Assembly (NCBI GenBank): GCA_003508835.1
Contig: PUFA01000660.1
Location: 1 to 64,000, forward strand
Length of the DNA: 64,000 nucleotides
Direction: 5' to 3'
Source: Eonycteris spelaea
Lineage: Eukaryota > Chordata > Mammalia > Chiroptera > Pteropodidae
In this document: positions 25,095 to 36,395 of the stretch, piece after piece
Layout: each line of letters begins with the position of its first letter
Position numbering within the stretch: the stretch's first letter is position 1
Translations under genes and position numbers: made by a program
The notes under the pieces: generated by a model
Seen by the model: only the letters and a program-made list of their open reading frames with translations
The model's database searches: none
What the model was told of the DNA's origin: nothing

Positions 25095-25242
25095 GCTTTT
25101 TAGAATACAACTTGCCTTTTCCTTTCTCTGTGGCTTTATTCACAATTTTCCTTGCTTATGGAAGCATCTTCTTTATCCCACCCAACAATAAACTTCCCAT
25201 TCTTTAAAGTGCAGCTCAAATAGCATCTCCTCATAATGAGCT

Positions 25243-25490
25243 TTGGAGTCATATATGTCAGGCTCAAATCATGGCTCTACTACTCAGGCTGAGTCATCTT
25301 ATATGTTTTGAGACCTTAGGCAAGATACCTAACCTCTCAGAGCCTCAGTTTCCTAACCCGAAAAATGGCAACAGCAATATGAAGTAAGTATTATTGTTCC
25401 TGTGAGGAGGAAATTCACTGTAATGCATGAAAGACTTACCACATGCCAAATATAGTAATCACTCGATAAAAGGTAGCTGTTTCTTTGTGA
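25243..25490 (+). mobile_element. MIR SINE inserted in L2
   Basis: Near full-length forward MIR: GGCTCAAATCATGGCTCTAC, CTAACCTCTCAGAGCCTCAG, AAAATGGCAACAG and a tail ending near TAATCACTCGATAAAAGG. Confidence 0.85.
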
Positions 25491-25705
25491 TTACCTCAAA
25501 TAGAGAAGATGCAATTCCTCTCTGAATTTTTAAACCACTTTGAACCATTCTCAGGGTATTTTTCTCATACTGGCTTGCTATTATTTTTTTTTTCATTTCT
25601 CCTTCCTTAGAGATTACAAGCTCCTTGAGATTGAGAAACTTTTGTAGTATTTCTATGTGAAGTACCTGCATAGTGGGCACTCAATAAATATTTACTGAAT
25701 AAATA

Positions 25706-28700
25706 CAAGATACTGTAAAGAAGGGGAACATCACCCTTCCTTCTCCTTCTATTTTTTGAAGGTCAATACTAGTAATAATGACACTATGTAATGAGTATTA
25801 ATACCTATATATATGTACCTATAAACATATATAGAGACATATATTCACAGCATCCTTATGAAAGAATGGGAAAAGACTATCTCTTTGTAGATGAGAAAAT
25901 GAAATCATAAAGACATTCAAACAATATTTTAACACTTTTCATTGAGTTAGCAATGGTTGAGAATCTGGTCCTTAGACCATTTAATATAACCGTTATACTA
26001 TTAACTATATACTTGATTTCTTGTTAACATGCTTTAGATTTCATAGAAAATTCCTTATCCATATCAATTTGTTCACAAAAGAGAAATAATTAGCATAAAA
26101 TAGTAAATAACTGCACATTTAGTTGAATATTTTTAGATAAATTTAGATCTCTACACTTTTTACTTCTTTAGTCTGGCCTGACTTAAATGAGTCTTCAGAA
26201 ATTATGCAAATCCTGCTCTGTTTTCTGAGCATTTTATGAAATGGCTGAAATGGAGAAGAATGTTTAAGGTAAGTGCCCTCCTCCTTATCTTTGTCCAAGC
26301 TGTGTATAATAGGGAAAGAGTGGTGATCACCCCATGACATGATTGGAAAGCATTTTACTCTCCAGGCTCAGAGACAGTGTTGATGATGGTGATTCTGGGA
26401 GCCCAGGATGGTAGAATTACATGATAAGGGAGTAGAAAAGTGACAAGGCATGTATATCCCAATAAGCTTTACTGAAATGCCTTGCAAAAATCATCGAGTA
26501 ATCTTTCCAGTCCCTTTCTATTTCTTGGGGCCGACACTGCATTCAGAGCCCAGACAAAAGGCACTTTATTTATCTGTTTGCATGTGAGAAAATCACACTC
26601 ATCTTGGTAGAGTACTGTTATTTCTAATGTACAGAAAGTAATGATGTTCAAATAAACAGGCTTGAGAAACTCAGGAAAGGGATTGAGTTGAAGGAATACA
26701 ATAAAACATACTACCCTTAGATTATAAGAGGAAGAGAATGGTTTATATCATGAGGTCTGCTTTCACCCATGCAGAGCTTGAGTCAATTGTCAGTTTCAAT
26801 GACCAAACTCTCACAAGTGATCCTATCTGTATTATTCTTTAAACCTAATGCTCTGCACAGATTGGGTGCTCCATATTGGTTGCTGACTGTCTAGTAAATT
26901 TTACCAGAAGGCAGTTGTGTGATGTGAGCTTCTACTATCACCAGCTACAATGGGTTCAATTCTCCTCTGGAATAATTGCTGTGATCAATGTGTAAACTGA
27001 TGGTGTACCTTCATCTTGAAATAAAATTGATGACAACCCTGCTGTGTTCCAGGGAAAACTGAATGTAGTCCTCCTCTAGATCACTAAGCTATGGTATTTT
27101 GCTCACAATGCTTTTTTACACATGAATTAGCAAGGAAAAATTGTTCCCGAAAAGAAAGTCACTCATCGATGTACACTTATAAGTGTTATATCATGTACCA
27201 ATTTCAATTTAAGTTTAAAAGAATTACATTCTGACAAATGTGAGGGAATACGACTGTTTTAATCCCAAATTTATATAAAATATCAAATTAGGTTTCAAGT
27301 ATTTGCAGAGTAATAGCTCATGATTGATGGATGCAAATCTGATAATCCACAAACATGACCTAGCAGGATATTGTCCTAATTTTCTCTGTGAGGATTAATT
27401 AAATTATTTTCTGCTTCATGTCAGTGTGGCAGAAATAATTCCCTGTAAACAAATTCTGAGTTTTTTTAATCTTTAAAATACTTTGAGTTGACCTTTTCCC
27501 TGAGTGTCCTTTAGTGTGTTTCAGGATAGAGACTAAACACATGTGTGGAAAAACAGGGAAGAAAGAAGACTCCAATAAAAGAGCAATGGTCCATTGGCCC
27601 CAGTGTTCATTCTAGGAGTCCTACTTTTATGATATTTTAAATACAGTCTTGATGGCTTGTTAATAGTTTTTCTTAATTGGGCACAATGACTGAAATACTA
27701 GAAGTGGAATTCCACTGTAATAAAACACATTATACTAAAACTTCCCATGTTTAATGTGATTCCGAAATTTAATTACAGTAAAGTGAGTTGTAAAGATGTC
27801 AACAAAAACAAATTGAATTGCTAGTTTGGCTGTGATCTCAAATATCATCTAGGAGATGTTCTCTCACTAGCCTTTACACCTCTCTCAGAGTAGAGGTTGG
27901 GGCAGGGCCACACTGAAAAGCTAAGAAAGCCAGCCCTGAATCTTCTCCCCAAACATAGACACACAGAATTTTGCCCACAACCCCTGGAGATTATAGATAT
28001 TTTAAAGGTTAGCTACCAGAGTTCTATGTGAAAGAATATTCCTCATGGAAGAAAACAAAATGAAATTAGTAGCAACTTGATTATAGCCAAAAAGATTTGA
28101 AAACATTAAAATCAGTTTTCCAAAATGAAGTGATAAACTCTAAGATAAAGCAGTGAGAGGAGCAGGCACTATATACGAATCTCTTCCTTCTTCTTCTCTT
28201 GCCCTATGTTTCTTAGTTTAATAGCCAATGTTTCTATTTCAATATTTTAAGGTTTTCCTGGTTTACAAGCATCCTGTAAATTAGTCATGTGGTTTCTATA
28301 AAATTGTTTCCATAGCATTGGTGGTAGCCATTTGTGGCTGCCGGAAAACCCGGACTTTTATAAAATATCCGTACACACACAAAAAAGGGCAACATAATAA
28401 GTACTGGATAATGTGTGGATATGGGAAAACTGAGATTGATAATAGACATTAATAGAAAGAGGTTCAAGATCTGAATCTTAATTTGCACAAAGGTATTAAT
28501 TGTAACATGCCTTGTAAAACATGTTATAAAGTGATACCCTAAGTTAAAGCTTTGTTTTGGTAGGTCAGGAATTGAGTTCCTGGGAGGATACTGAAATCAT
28601 TTTAGGTATAATTTATAATAAAAAAAAAACCCAGAACTATATTTGTTTTCTTCTTTTGGCTTTGATGTAATCTTTTTAGTATTATTGCATAATTGTGAAA

Positions 28701-29074
28701 GGTGATTTTGGATTCCAATGTAAAAGAAGAAAAGTAAAATGTTTAGAAATAAAAGAAGGAAGGTTACTTTAAAATCTTAAGTTTAGATGTTTGGGGTGTC
28801 CCAGGAGAATGTTCAAATGTGGGAAAGGAAGGATCATGACCAAGACAGGTCAAAAAATGCAGGCTTGAAACAAAGGCTGGGCTGGAACATAGAATTTGTT
28901 TTGGGCAGTGTGAAAGTCATCTGACCTTAGATGATGCTCTGAATGCTACCCAATAACATTTCACATATCCCTAGATCACCTTGACTGAACTTCTATACCA
29001 AATGTTTCTATCTTCTCTAAATCAAAGCGAATTCTCCTACTCTGAGGTAGTAGAGTACAAAAATTTTAAAACAT
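25706..29074. other. Unique intergenic sequence
   Basis: No gene confirmed. The region is free of recognisable young repeats. A minus-strand open frame at 26,469-26,651 has a non-repetitive composition and is discussed as a possible exon. 27,830-27,980 is a slightly GC-richer patch. Confidence 0.45.
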
Positions 29075-29450
29075 AGTACTTTGGGATCAAGTTGTGTTTC
29101 AACTCAAAATTCCACCACCTACTGGGTGAGCTTGCACTTTATCAACTACTCTGTGTATCATTTTCTTCACATCTAAAATGGGAATGCTTTTTATAGTCAT
29201 GTGGTAGAGTTATTAGAAAGATTAATTAGTTAATACCTAGGAATCACTTAAACTTAAATATATTAAGTGCTCAATATATGTGAGTGATTTTTACTATAAC
29301 CCCACTAGCCCTTTGACTTTAGTCATTTTGGGTTCTAATAGTTCATCTAAGAGATCATGAGTTCACTGAAGACAAGGGCATTGACTTATTAATGATTCTA
29401 GTTGTTGTGCCACTTAGCATAGTGTCTAGAAGGGAGTAGGTACACATATA
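29075..29450 (+). mobile_element. MIR SINE followed by L2 3' fragment
   Basis: 29,075-29,300 is a forward MIR (CCACCTACTGGGTGAGCTTG, TTCTTCACATCTAAAATGGG, AAGTGCTCAATATATG). 29,335-29,450 looks like an L2 3' end (TCATGAGTTCACTGAAGACA, TAGCATAGTGTCTAG). Confidence 0.65.
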
Positions 29451-29455
29451 CAGAA

Positions 29456-29486
29456 AGCTGAAAAATTTTTGAAAAAATTTTCAGCT
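29456..29486. repeat. Small AT-rich palindrome
   Basis: AGCTGAAAA and TTTTCAGCT flank an A/T-rich centre. Arms of 15 bases pair at 14 positions around a single central base. No terminator function is implied in this genomic setting. Confidence 0.8.
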
Positions 29487-29934
29487 TCAATCATTTTAGA
29501 TTTAAATGTCATTTACCCAGCACATTTAATTAAACTCAACCCCTGTCCCTTACGAATTAACAAACCCTATGATTATTAAAATCTCATGTTCGAAAGCAGT
29601 CCCAAGTACATCAAAAATGTCTTGTGTATAAGAGCTCTGTATTTTGGCTATGCTCAGAATTGGACCTAAAAGTGATATCCCTAGCCCTCTGTCAGCGTCT
29701 CTTACCTTTCGTGGTTCAGAATATGAAGCTGAGGGCATGCCTTCTGCATTTTTCCTGGTGACTTCAAATTCCATAAATACCTTTCCATCTGGAAGAGGTC
29801 TGTGGTAGTATGGGCCAAGGAAAAAATTCTATCCATGTTCATTCCTGTCCAAGAAATTATTGACCTTCTTTCAATCCTTCTCTTCGATGGCATTTGACCT
29901 TGTCTTTCACATGGTTCACTGTCCTATTTCTGAT
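29487..29934. other. Unassigned sequence
   Basis: No recognised gene. Short minus-strand frames at 29,550-29,893 show no family signature. Confidence 0.35.
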
Positions 29935-32310
29935 TTTTTAAACAATTTATTTATTTTAATTAGTTTCAAGTATACAGTACATTGGTTAGACATTTATATA
30001 GTTCATAAAATGATCCCCCTAATTGTGCCCGCCCTCACCTGACCCTCCACCTAGCCAACATATCGATGCTAACTGCATTCCTAATGCTGTGCTCCCCATC
30101 CTGTTACTATCCATCAGCTACTAACTTGTACTCCTTAACCCTTCACCCCATTCTCCCAGCACCTCAAACTCCCCCTTCCCTCTGTCCATCACCAAATTGT
30201 CTACTACATTTGTGAGTGTGTTTTTGATTGGTTTGTTCTTTTTATTCTTTAGATTCTGCATGTTAATGAAATCATATAGTGTTTATCTTTCTCTGGCTGA
30301 CTTAAATACCTTCTAGGTCCATCAAAGCAATATCTTTTTCCATCACCTTCCTTTTTGTCTTTTAATCTAAGTGAGTCTCTTGTAGGCAGCATATATAGTA
30401 GTGTTGTCTTCTTTCCTTTCAGCCACTCTATCTTTTGTTGGAGCACTTAATTCTTTTCCATTTACTTACTTATTGATAGGAATGTAGTTGTTACCATTCT
30501 TTATTCCTGTTTTTGATACATGTATTTTTCTTCTTAAAGAAGTCCCTCCAACATTTCTGTAATACTGGCTTGGTGACGATAAATTCCTTTAGCTTATTTT
30601 TGTCTGGGAAAGCTCTTTATCTGTCCTTCAACTCTAAATGATAGCTTTGCAGGATAAGTATTTTTTTGTTGTAATCCTGGGTCTTCATCATGTAGAATAT
30701 TTTGTGCCAAGCCCTTCTGCCTGCATAGTTTCTTTTGAGAAATCAGCTGCCAGTCTTATGGGTGTTCCCTTATAGTAGCTATCTGTTTTTCTTTGCTGCT
30801 TTTAATATTCTTTCTTTATATTTAACCTTTGGCATTTTAATTATGATATGGCTTGGTGTGGGCCTCTTTGGATCCCTGGTTTTGGGATTCTCTGAGCTTC
30901 CTGGGGTTTTATGTCCATTTCCTTCACCAGGTTAGAAAGTTTTCCATCATTATTTCTTCAAACAACTGTTCAACATCTTGATTTTCTTCAGTTATGCCGA
31001 TAGATGGATATTTGAACCCTTAATAGTTCCATATGCTCCTTAAATTATTTTTATAGTCTTGGCATCTTATCTCTTGCCATTCTTTCTGAGTGTCCTTGGT
31101 TTTCTCTTCTAGATAGGGTATTCATCCTTTCTTTATTCACTTTGTTTATTCCTTTATTCCATTTAATATACTTCTCATCTCAGATATTGTTCTTCATTTC
31201 AGACTGGTTCTCTTTTATAATTTCCATTTCCATTTTTATGTTTTTTTATCTCTTTGTTGAAGTTCTCACTGAATTTATCTACACTTCTCAAAAGTTCATT
31301 GAGCATCTTTATAACCAGTGCCTTGAACTCTACATCTATTAGATTACTTGAGTCCATTATATCTGGATCTCTGTTCTGTTATCTCATATGGCTTCTTCTT
31401 CTTCGTCTTCACATTTTGGCTGTCTTTCTGTGTCTGTTTCTATGCACTAAGCAAGTCCTAAGTCTCCTAAGTCTCCAGTCTTATTAGTGTGGATTTGTGA
31501 AGTAGATGTCCAGTGGCACAGCCCTGAAATGAGTTCAACTGCAGGCCAAATTTAGCCCAAGCCTCTACCCCTCTGGGGCCATCTGTTAAGATTCAGCAAG
31601 CGATCCACAGATGCTGTGCTTATAGTTGCCTCAAGAGGCCACACCAGAAACCGAGGCCAGCTGCCTCCAGTGCGAGTCTACGCACTGCTCAACAAGGAGC
31701 ACCTGACTTGCTGATGATATACCTGGATGTGACTTGGGTGGGGCTGTGAGTAGGGGAAGGTGTGGTTTCAGGGAATCCTCTGGACGGAGAGACCTCTGTT
31801 ATCCATTTTGATGACATCATGGCTATGGGAGTACTGTGTCCGTGCACTGGGAGTGGGTAGAGCTCAACAGGGAACAATGGATACCTGCAGCACTTCTGTA
31901 CAGAATGAGTCTTACCTCGGCCCTCACTCCGACAATGTCTCCCTATAAGTTCCTGGTGCCCACTCTGCACAGCCAAATTGACACTGGTACTCAGAGTGAG
32001 CAGGTCTGTTACCGCAAAAATCCACTTGAGGACATAGCCCCTTTAAGAGGCTTCTCCTGCTGCCCTGCCACTGCTTCCGTGTCAGCCACTTGAGACTAGG
32101 CAACCCCAACCCCACATCCTCGCCCCATTCTACCTTCTGCCATTGCAGGGTGATTTCTTGTATTTCTCCATAGTTGATTGCTTGTTCATCTAGATCCCAC
32201 GTGGTTTTTCCTTGCTGCTTGTTCCTTGTTTCCATTACAACTTTGATTTGGTCGCCAGAGGGATGAACAGAGCCTCTATCATCTATGCCATTTTTCCTCC
32301 CTCTCCTGTG
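29935..32310 (-). mobile_element. Half-L1 (ORF2-deleted LINE-1), copy C
   Basis: Minus-strand element: 5' UTR-like part about 31,445-32,310, ORF1 about 30,520-31,440, endonuclease stub about 30,335-30,500, then the jump at about 30,318-30,333 to the L1 3' tail (29,935-30,317). The junction reads ...GGTCCATCAAAGCAATATC on the plus strand, nearly the same as GACCATCAAGGCAATATC in copy B and, in reverse complement, as 1,631-1,650 in copy A. Copies B and C also share their 5' UTR start (GCCTCTATCATCTATGCCAT). Frames are broken. Target-site duplication not found. Confidence 0.85.
30520..31440 (-). pseudogene. L1 ORF1 remnant in half-L1 copy C
   Basis: Reverse-strand ORF1 followed from the N-terminal coiled-coil part (about 31,440-31,140) to the C-terminal domain (about 30,520). 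Several frameshifts and stops. ORF1 is the only protein such elements could ever have encoded in full. Confidence 0.65.
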
Positions 32311-32594
32311 ATTTTTTTTTCTTTTTAACAGACACTTAGTACTGCTGCTTCTCAAAACACTTTTGGCACTTCAAAGATGGCCAAGTTAGTTCAGCATTCT
32401 CCTGATTTGGGGCATTTAAAAGCCTCACTTTTAGACTTGGGCTCCGCATAAAATTTCAGTAAAGTAATTCAACACTAACCCTAAATGCTTGCAATTAATT
32501 AAGTGTAGCTTTTTTCTTTTTTCTTCTTTTTATTAGTCTACTTTCTGCTTCCAAGTATCCAATTAAACTGAGATTTCAGCCAAGTATTTTTTTA
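32311..32594. other. Unassigned sequence
   Basis: A T-rich run at 32,311-32,326, then unique DNA without recognised features. Confidence 0.35.
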
Positions 32595-33284
32595 AATCAT
32601 TTAAAAATTTTCAATTACAGTTGACATACAATATTTGTATTAGTTTCAGGTATACAACATGGTGATTAGATATTTATATAACAGGCAAAGTATTTTCCCA
32701 GATAAATCTAGTAAGCATCTGACACCATACATAGTTACTATAATATTATTGACTATTCCCTATGCTTATTTTATGCATGACTCTTTCATAACTACCAATT
32801 TGTATTTTTTAAATATTTGTATTTTTCTATTATAGTTGGCATACAATATTAAATTAGTTTAGGTATAAAACCTTGTGATTAGACATTTATAGAACTTGTG
32901 AAGTGATCGTACCAATAAATCTAATACCCATCTGATACCATACATAGTTATCACAATATTGTTCTTAATCCATTCTCTTTTTTCACCCACCCTCCAACAT
33001 CTCTCCCATCTGGCAACAGCTAAAATGTTCTCTGTATCTATAAGTTTGTTTCTGTTTAGTTTGTTTATTTTGTTCTTAAAATCCACATCTAAGTGAAATC
33101 ATTTGGCATCTTTCTCTGTCTGACTTACTCAACTCAGCACAATACCATCTAGGTTCATCCATGTTGTTTCAGATGGCAAGACTACATTCTTTTTAATGGC
33201 TGGGTAACATTTTATGTATATATGTACCATCACTTCTTTATACATTTATCCATCAATGGACATCCAGGTTAACTCTATATCTTG
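32595..33284 (-). mobile_element. Two stacked L1 3' ends, the inner one split by the provirus
   Basis: 32,595-32,815 and 32,820-33,284 each start with an L1 3' terminus (CAATTACAGTTGACATACAA and CTATTATAGTTGGCATACAA), so they are two insertions in the same orientation. The second runs into the ORF2 C-terminal region and stops at the provirus. It resumes at 37,565 with TATTGTAAATAATGC, which is the next part of the same L1. Confidence 0.85.
33279..33284. repeat. Left target-site duplication of provirus
   Basis: ATCTTG, repeated at 37,559-37,564 directly after the 3' LTR. Six-base duplications are typical of betaretroviral (class II, ERVK-like) integration. Confidence 0.9.
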
Positions 33285-33663
33285 TGTCGGGAACCGTTTT
33301 GAGGCAAGATTAACTGCCAGTAAAGCTGGGAGTTTGGCAGAGTTGGCAAGCTCTGTAGTCTGCTGGCTCGGGAGGAGGTCTTCCTGGCTTGCGGGAGATC
33401 AACTGAATGTTCTTTGATCATGGGAAGGAGTATGTTAAGATAGCTACAAAGTTTCCTGAGTAATTGGCAGTGATTGTTTGTATACTTAGAGGTTTTTGCT
33501 TCTTATGCACTCTGTAGGGTATAAATATGCTGTGCTAAATAAACTCGGGGCTGCTTCAGTATTGACTGCGGGCCCTCCTGACTCTACCTCTTCTCTCTGT
33601 TTTTTCTTTAATCCTCACTCCCCATCACAGATGCTGTTCGACTTTAGCTGGCCGGCTCTGGCA
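33285..33663 (+). repeat. 5' LTR of the provirus
   Basis: 379 bp, begins TGTCGGG and ends CTCTGGCA. TATA box TATAAATA at 33,520-33,527 and AATAAA at 33,538-33,543. The polyadenylation signal lies just downstream of the TATA box, which implies a very short R region, as known for betaretroviruses. Paired with 37,187-37,558. Confidence 0.93.
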
Positions 33664-33665
33664 AG

Positions 33666-33683
33666 TGGCGCCTAAACAGGGAC
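33666..33683 (+). other. Primer binding site, tRNA-Lys type
   Basis: TGGCGCCTAAACAGGGAC starts two bases after the LTR and matches the tRNA-Lys(UUU) primer-site consensus at 16 of 18 positions (CG replaced by TA in the middle). This would prime minus-strand DNA synthesis. Confidence 0.85.
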
Positions 33684-33850
33684 CTGAGCACAGGGGATAA
33701 CAGTGAAGGACACTGTGTGAAGTGAGCATTCGGAAAATAAAGGTTGTGGTGAGTAATTATTGGGAATTTGTAAATACAAAGAAATAACAGGAAAGTCGAC
33801 TTAATAAAAGAAAAAATAGGTAATGGAAATAGCCGGCTGCTTTTGTACAT

Positions 33851-34123
33851 ATGCTTAAGAATATGCTCCAGGCTTGTGGAGCTAAAGTAGGACATCAACA
33901 ATTATGTAATTTTTTAGAATTTATAGAAAAGGTCTGTCCTTGGTTTCCTGAGGAGGGAACAGTGAACATAGGAACATGGAAGAAGGTAGGAGAGAGGCTT
34001 CAAGACTATTATGATGTGCACAGGCCTGGCAAGGTACCCGTGGATACCTTTGGTTTATGGACTCTAATTAGAGACAGTTTAGATCCTAGACATGAAAGGG
34101 ATAAGATTGGGAAGCTATTATAA
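33851..34123 (+). pseudogene. gag: Gag matrix-domain fragment
   Basis: Ninety-one-codon open segment downstream of the primer site. Residues around 29-37 read CPWFPEEGT, followed by a tryptophan-centred W-K-K-V block, the pattern of the N-terminal matrix domain of betaretroviral Gag, which drives membrane targeting and assembly. The frame is blocked upstream of the first methionine, so the original start with its myristoylation glycine is not preserved in frame. The segment ends where the provirus jumps to unassigned sequence, so capsid and nucleocapsid are absent. It cannot give a functional Gag. Confidence 0.75.
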
Positions 34124-34744
34124 AAACTGTGTTAGAACCAGGTCCTTATTTGCAAATGAAAATCTTGTGGAAAAGGAATTTTTAAAAATTTTATTATTGA
34201 AAGAAAGACACTCTCGTAGTCACAAACTTGCATTGCTCAGGTTTCATTATTGTGTGGTAAAGGTTCTTTCTCTAACTTGAAATTTAAAATCATAATGATT
34301 TCCTTTTTCTGTTATTGGTTAATTAGTCTAAAACTTAGGACATTTAATATGGAGTCAACAGTAAAAAAATAAACATGATTTGTATTGGAGGTGAGAAAAG
34401 TAATGCACTAAATTACAAAAATAAGTGCTTTTTAAGGTACCTTTCTGTTCCTGTTTCTGTTGACCAGTCACCAGGGGTCCGTGGAGAGACTGGATGCAGT
34501 TATATCTCCTGGACCATGGCCAGGCTGCGGGACGCCACCTCCTGTGCCCTGTTGTCAAAGTCTGTTTTATTGTCTTTGGTCTTGTCTGGGTTGTATGTAG
34601 GTGGCGAACTTCCCTGGGTCCACCTTCACCCCAGTAATTGTCCTTGTCTGAGTGTCTGTTTTGTGTTCTCTGTGCAAGCAATGGGGGAAACCGGAGTTCA
34701 CAAAAGACACCCTTTGGGTGTCTCCCGCAACATTTCAAAAGAAG
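34124..34744. other. Unassigned insert between gag and integrase remnants
   Basis: About 620 bases that replace most of gag, pro and pol. 34,124-34,440 is AT-rich without recognisable domains. 34,440-34,744 is GC-richer and ends with a stretch (GTCTGTTTTGTGTTCTCTG then ATGGGGGAAAC at about 34,680) that resembles the leader and Gag start of gammaretroviruses. That resemblance is weak and could be coincidence. Confidence 0.4.
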
Positions 34745-35060
34745 GATAAGCTTATAAAACAAAAAGAGGGAATATGGAATACCCGAGACAAAGGCTTAAT
34801 AGAGCATTATATACTTTAATTTTTTTTAAATCAAGATGAACAAGGTGGCACAGCAGCTTATTGGCATTGGGTGAAACAGGCCAGTGAGCCTTTGTAGCAG
34901 CCAGTATACTACAAGGATCTAAAAGGGCATTGCGTGCCTGCTGAGGTACTGAAAATGGGGCCGAGGTTTTGCTTATATCTCTACAGGAACAGAGAAGCTT
35001 TGGATCCCAGCCAAGAATGTCAGGCTCCGGGAGCGGAGAGAAGCGGCAGGTTGTCACTGA
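34745..35060 (+). pseudogene. pol: Pol integrase C-terminal remnant
   Basis: Only the tail of integrase is left. The final frame, ending at the stop at 35,058-35,060, contains LWIPAKNVRLRER, the typical last block of betaretroviral integrase (DNA-binding domain end). Upstream, the parts Q-P-V-Y-Y-K-D-L and A-E-V-L-K-M-G-P appear in a second frame, so there is at least one frameshift and an internal stop. Catalytic core (D,D-35-E) absent. The end overlaps the env start by 44 bases, as usual for these viruses. Confidence 0.7.
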
Positions 35061-36312
35061 GTCAGGGCAGGAGATTCCAACTACTCTATTCCTTGCAATG
35101 ACAGCCCTGATTACAGCACAGGTAAATGGGGTACAAACTGAGAAAGGAACTTATTCATATTGGGCGTATGTGCCCAATCCCCCTTTGAATAAAGCAGTGG
35201 GATGGGGAGATAATTCAGTGATAGTTTTATGTTAATGATTCTAATTAGATGCCTAGGTCTTATGATACTAGAGGGCCTCTCAGGCCTGAAGAAGAAGGGA
35301 GAGTGATTGAGAACTATACGATGGGAATGGAAGGGATGCCAATTTGCAGGGAGCTGGAGAGAGCACTGTTTACAGCTGGGTGCTGAAGCCTGGTTGACAA
35401 TTTTGCAGACTTCTGAACAGAATGCTGGGGTAGGTCACTTGTTTTTGTTAAGTATGGAAGGATTTAAAAATGTTACTCACTGTGTTCGAGCCTGTGTTTG
35501 GCTCCCCTATGTCATTATGAAGGGCAAGGTGAAGTGGAATGAAACTTTAGGTTATGTTTCATGTAAATACTGCTCTTTTTACAATCGTATTAACTCTTCT
35601 ATTCCTTTTAACAAGTCATATGAAAGCTTATATATTCTTAGAGCTAGAACTGGAGTATGGATGCTGGTTAGATTGTCTTGACCCTGGCAGGATTCTCCTG
35701 CCACTATGATATTGCATCAACTGATAGACCATGTTAAAAGAAGAGCTAAAAGATTCTTTGGCATGCTTATTGCTGCTGTTATGGGTATCATCGCTGTTAC
35801 TGCTGCTGCTGCCGCGGCTGGAGTGGTTCTGCATCAATCTGTACAGACTGCTGATCATGTTAGAACCTGGCATCGGGATGCTGAACAGTTATACGGACTT
35901 CTCAAAGACAATTGACTCTGTATTGCAAAGTCAAGCAGCAGATTTACAGCAAGCAGTTATATTGTTAGGAGATCAAATTGTTAGTTTGCAGAAACGTATA
36001 CAACTTAAATGTGATTGGAATACTACTTCTTTTTGTATAACTCCTGTATTGTATAATGAAAGTATGTTTGAATGGGATAAAGTAAGACAGCATATTTTGG
36101 GGTATGGTAATGCTTCAGGTTTAATTGCAGATTTACAAATGCATATTGCTGACACTTTTCAAAAAACAGCTTCCTGAATTACAGGGGATTGCAGTGCTAC
36201 AAACATGGTCAATGGTATTGAAGACTTACATCCTATTCCACAAATTCATGGGTTAATGGGCTCATCTATTGCTTCTTGGATAGTAATTTGTTACTTGTTT
36301 TTCTTTGTTTAG
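35017..36312 (+). pseudogene. env: Betaretrovirus-like envelope, frameshifted
   Basis: Envelope precursor remnant. Start ATG at 35,017 overlaps the integrase tail. A leader with a hydrophobic run is followed by the surface-subunit start containing YWAYVPNPP, until a stop at 35,233-35,235. Further surface-subunit parts with N-glycosylation sites (N-V-T, N-E-T, N-S-S) lie at 35,450-35,680. A furin-type site RRAKR at about 35,745 precedes an alanine-rich fusion peptide (35,706-35,915 frame). After another frameshift, 35,860-36,177 holds the heptad-repeat helix and a C-D-W-N-x4-C disulfide loop, then a stop. A membrane-anchor-like stretch is in yet another frame and stops at 36,310-36,312. At least three breaks, so it cannot yield a full envelope. 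Confidence 0.8.
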
Positions 36313-36395
36313 TCTGGAAGAAATTCTCAAGAAGCCAAAGACTAAGAAAGACTCAGGCCGCTGTGTTCTCAGTTATGCTGAATAAAATTCAGCAC

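Larger units (their letters stand above)
24790..25705 (+). mobile_element. L2 LINE 3' half, interrupted by MIR and (TA)n
   Basis: Forward L2: CTGTTGATCACTTCATCTCT, CTCAAAAGCTTCAGTGACTC, CAATTTGTCCCAGACCTTAT and GTGCAGCTCAAATAGCATCT. After a MIR insertion it continues with the terminal AGCTCCTTGAGATTGAG and CACTCAATAAATATTTACTG. The order matches the L2 3' region. Confidence 0.75.

Noticed and set aside
24958..25191. Y-I repeat frames on both strands
   Set aside because: Translation of the (TA)n tract.
31924..32355. 143-codon minus-strand frame, the longest of its neighbourhood
   Set aside because: Lies in the 5' UTR of half-L1 copy C and runs across its border into flanking DNA. No protein-family signature.
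34355..34762. Two opposing frames (135 and 124 codons) in the provirus
   Set aside because: They overlap each other in the unassigned block and match no retroviral domain. Kept only as an unassigned insert.
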